Shown: positions 5,202 through 5,644 of the stretch, in pieces
How the letters are laid out: each line of letters starts with the position of its first letter
Position numbering within the stretch: position 1 is the first letter of the stretch
Source of the DNA: Candidatus Nanohalarchaeota archaeon
Lineage (GTDB): Archaea; EX4484-52; B79-G9
DNA length: 5,644 bases
Direction of reading: 5' to 3'
Assembly (NCBI GenBank): GCA_030635525.1
Contig: DAOVYR010000080.1
Coordinates: 1 to 5,644 of the forward strand
Program-made: the position numbers and the translations under genes
Notes under the pieces: generated by a model
The model's database searches: none
Seen by the model: the letters and a program-made list of their open reading frames with translations, nothing else
Told to the model about the DNA's origin: nothing

Positions 5202-5285
5202 ACTATATGCCCGCTCAATAGACAAAAAGCTACTCCGCACAGTGCATATTATAGTAATAAACCATACATAGACCGCAATATATTC

Positions 5286-5301
5286 CGAAAAGAATAAAAA
5301 G
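5286..5301 (+). promoter_or_regulatory. BRE/TATA promoter of the HTH-CBS regulator
   Basis: CGAAAA (5286-5291) resembles a BRE and is followed by GAATAAAAAG (5292-5301) as TATA box. The TATA centre lies about 25 nt before the ATG at 5322, again at leaderless spacing, and no ribosome binding site is visible. A short inverted repeat, TATTC (5281-5285) with GAATA (5292-5296), overlaps the box and could be an operator; this is speculative. Confidence 0.55.
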
Positions 5302-5321
5302 ATACAGGATATATTACCCAC

Positions 5322-5644
5322 ATGCTTCCAAAAATCTCAGAAATAAAGCAGAGAAGAAAAAAAACAGGAATCACACAGATCGAACTTGCCTACAAAGCAG
5401 GGGTTTCCCAGTCACTCATCGCAAAAATCGAGGCAAACAAGATAGAGCCATCATATTCCGCAGTGCAGAAGCTCTTTGAAGTGCTTGACTATATCGAAAC
5501 CAAGCAAGGATTAAGAGCAAAAGACATCATGAACAAAAAAGTAACCACCATCGACAAAATTAAATTCGTAAGTGAAGCCATCAGGACAATGAAAAAATTC
5601 GGGCTTTCCCAAATACCAGTCACCTCAGACGGTCTCATCATAGG
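5322..5644 (+). CDS. HTH-CBS transcriptional regulator, N-terminal part (partial)
   Basis: The frame opens with ATG at 5322 and runs past the right edge after 107 codons. Residues about 5-60 form an XRE/Cro-type helix-turn-helix. The core is ITQIELAYKAGVSQSLIAKIE (17-37), in which the turn AGVSQSLIAKIE is diagnostic. From about 66 a CBS domain begins: AKDIMNKKVTTI (66-77), then VSEAIRTMKKFGLSQIPVTSDG (83-104). This order matches archaeal predicted regulators with an N-terminal HTH and C-terminal paired CBS domains (COG3620-type). CBS pairs usually bind adenine nucleotides or SAM, so DNA binding gated by energy or metabolite state is an inference. It is transcribed away from mcm. The hairpin array lies immediately upstream of its promoter. 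The gene looks intact as far as it is visible. Confidence 0.9.
   Translation, partial: MLPKISEIKQRRKKTGITQIELAYKAGVSQSLIAKIEANKIEPSYSAVQKLFEVLDYIETKQGLRAKDIMNKKVTTIDKIKFVSEAIRTMKKFGLSQIPVTSDGLII

Noticed and set aside
5025..5321. Open frames on both strands over the hairpin region (minus 5321-5025, plus 5032-5271).
   Set aside because: Both are made largely of inverted-repeat sequence, lack start signals and give no recognisable protein pattern.

Overview
This is an archaeal chromosomal window. The evidence is a full-length archaeal/eukaryotic-type MCM replicative helicase, an aIF2 beta subunit, a DUF424-family protein, the N-terminus of an NMD3-family protein and a HTH-CBS regulator. Several genes also have TATA boxes centred about 25 nt before the start codon. 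I cannot place the lineage more precisely. TAA, TAG and TGA all end conserved genes here, so I see no sign of stop-codon reassignment.

Layout, left to right. Five complete genes and one partial gene lie on the minus strand; in transcription order (right to left) they are mcm (4326-2308), an RPA32-like OB-fold/winged-helix protein (2311-1544), aIF2 beta (1515-1099), DUF424 (1097-801), an unrecognised small protein (591-178) and the start of an NMD3-like gene (102-1, cut by the window edge). mcm and the OB-fold gene overlap at GTGA, and aIF2 beta and DUF424 are 1 nt apart. Possible oligo-T terminators follow DUF424 and the unrecognised gene. Promoter-like TATA boxes precede mcm, aIF2 beta, the unrecognised gene and NMD3.

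The right third is different. On the plus strand, 4551-4877 is a coiled-coil-like reading frame broken at codon 11 by an in-frame TAA. It is followed by about 300 bases without a credible gene (roughly 4905-5201), packed with perfect inverted repeats. Most have 3- or 4-nt spacers. One 10-mer occurs three times in alternating orientation, and a 10-bp outer stem encloses two further hairpins as a three-way junction. I find this hairpin array the least explained part of the window. A HTH-CBS transcriptional regulator begins at 5322 and runs off the right edge.

The minus-strand block links replication (MCM helicase and a probable ssDNA-binding partner) with translation initiation and ribosome-related factors (aIF2 beta, DUF424, NMD3). 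As far as I recall, replication-translation gene linkage is known in archaea. The RPA-like gene between mcm and aIF2 beta, and the orphan gene between DUF424 and NMD3, are the local variations.
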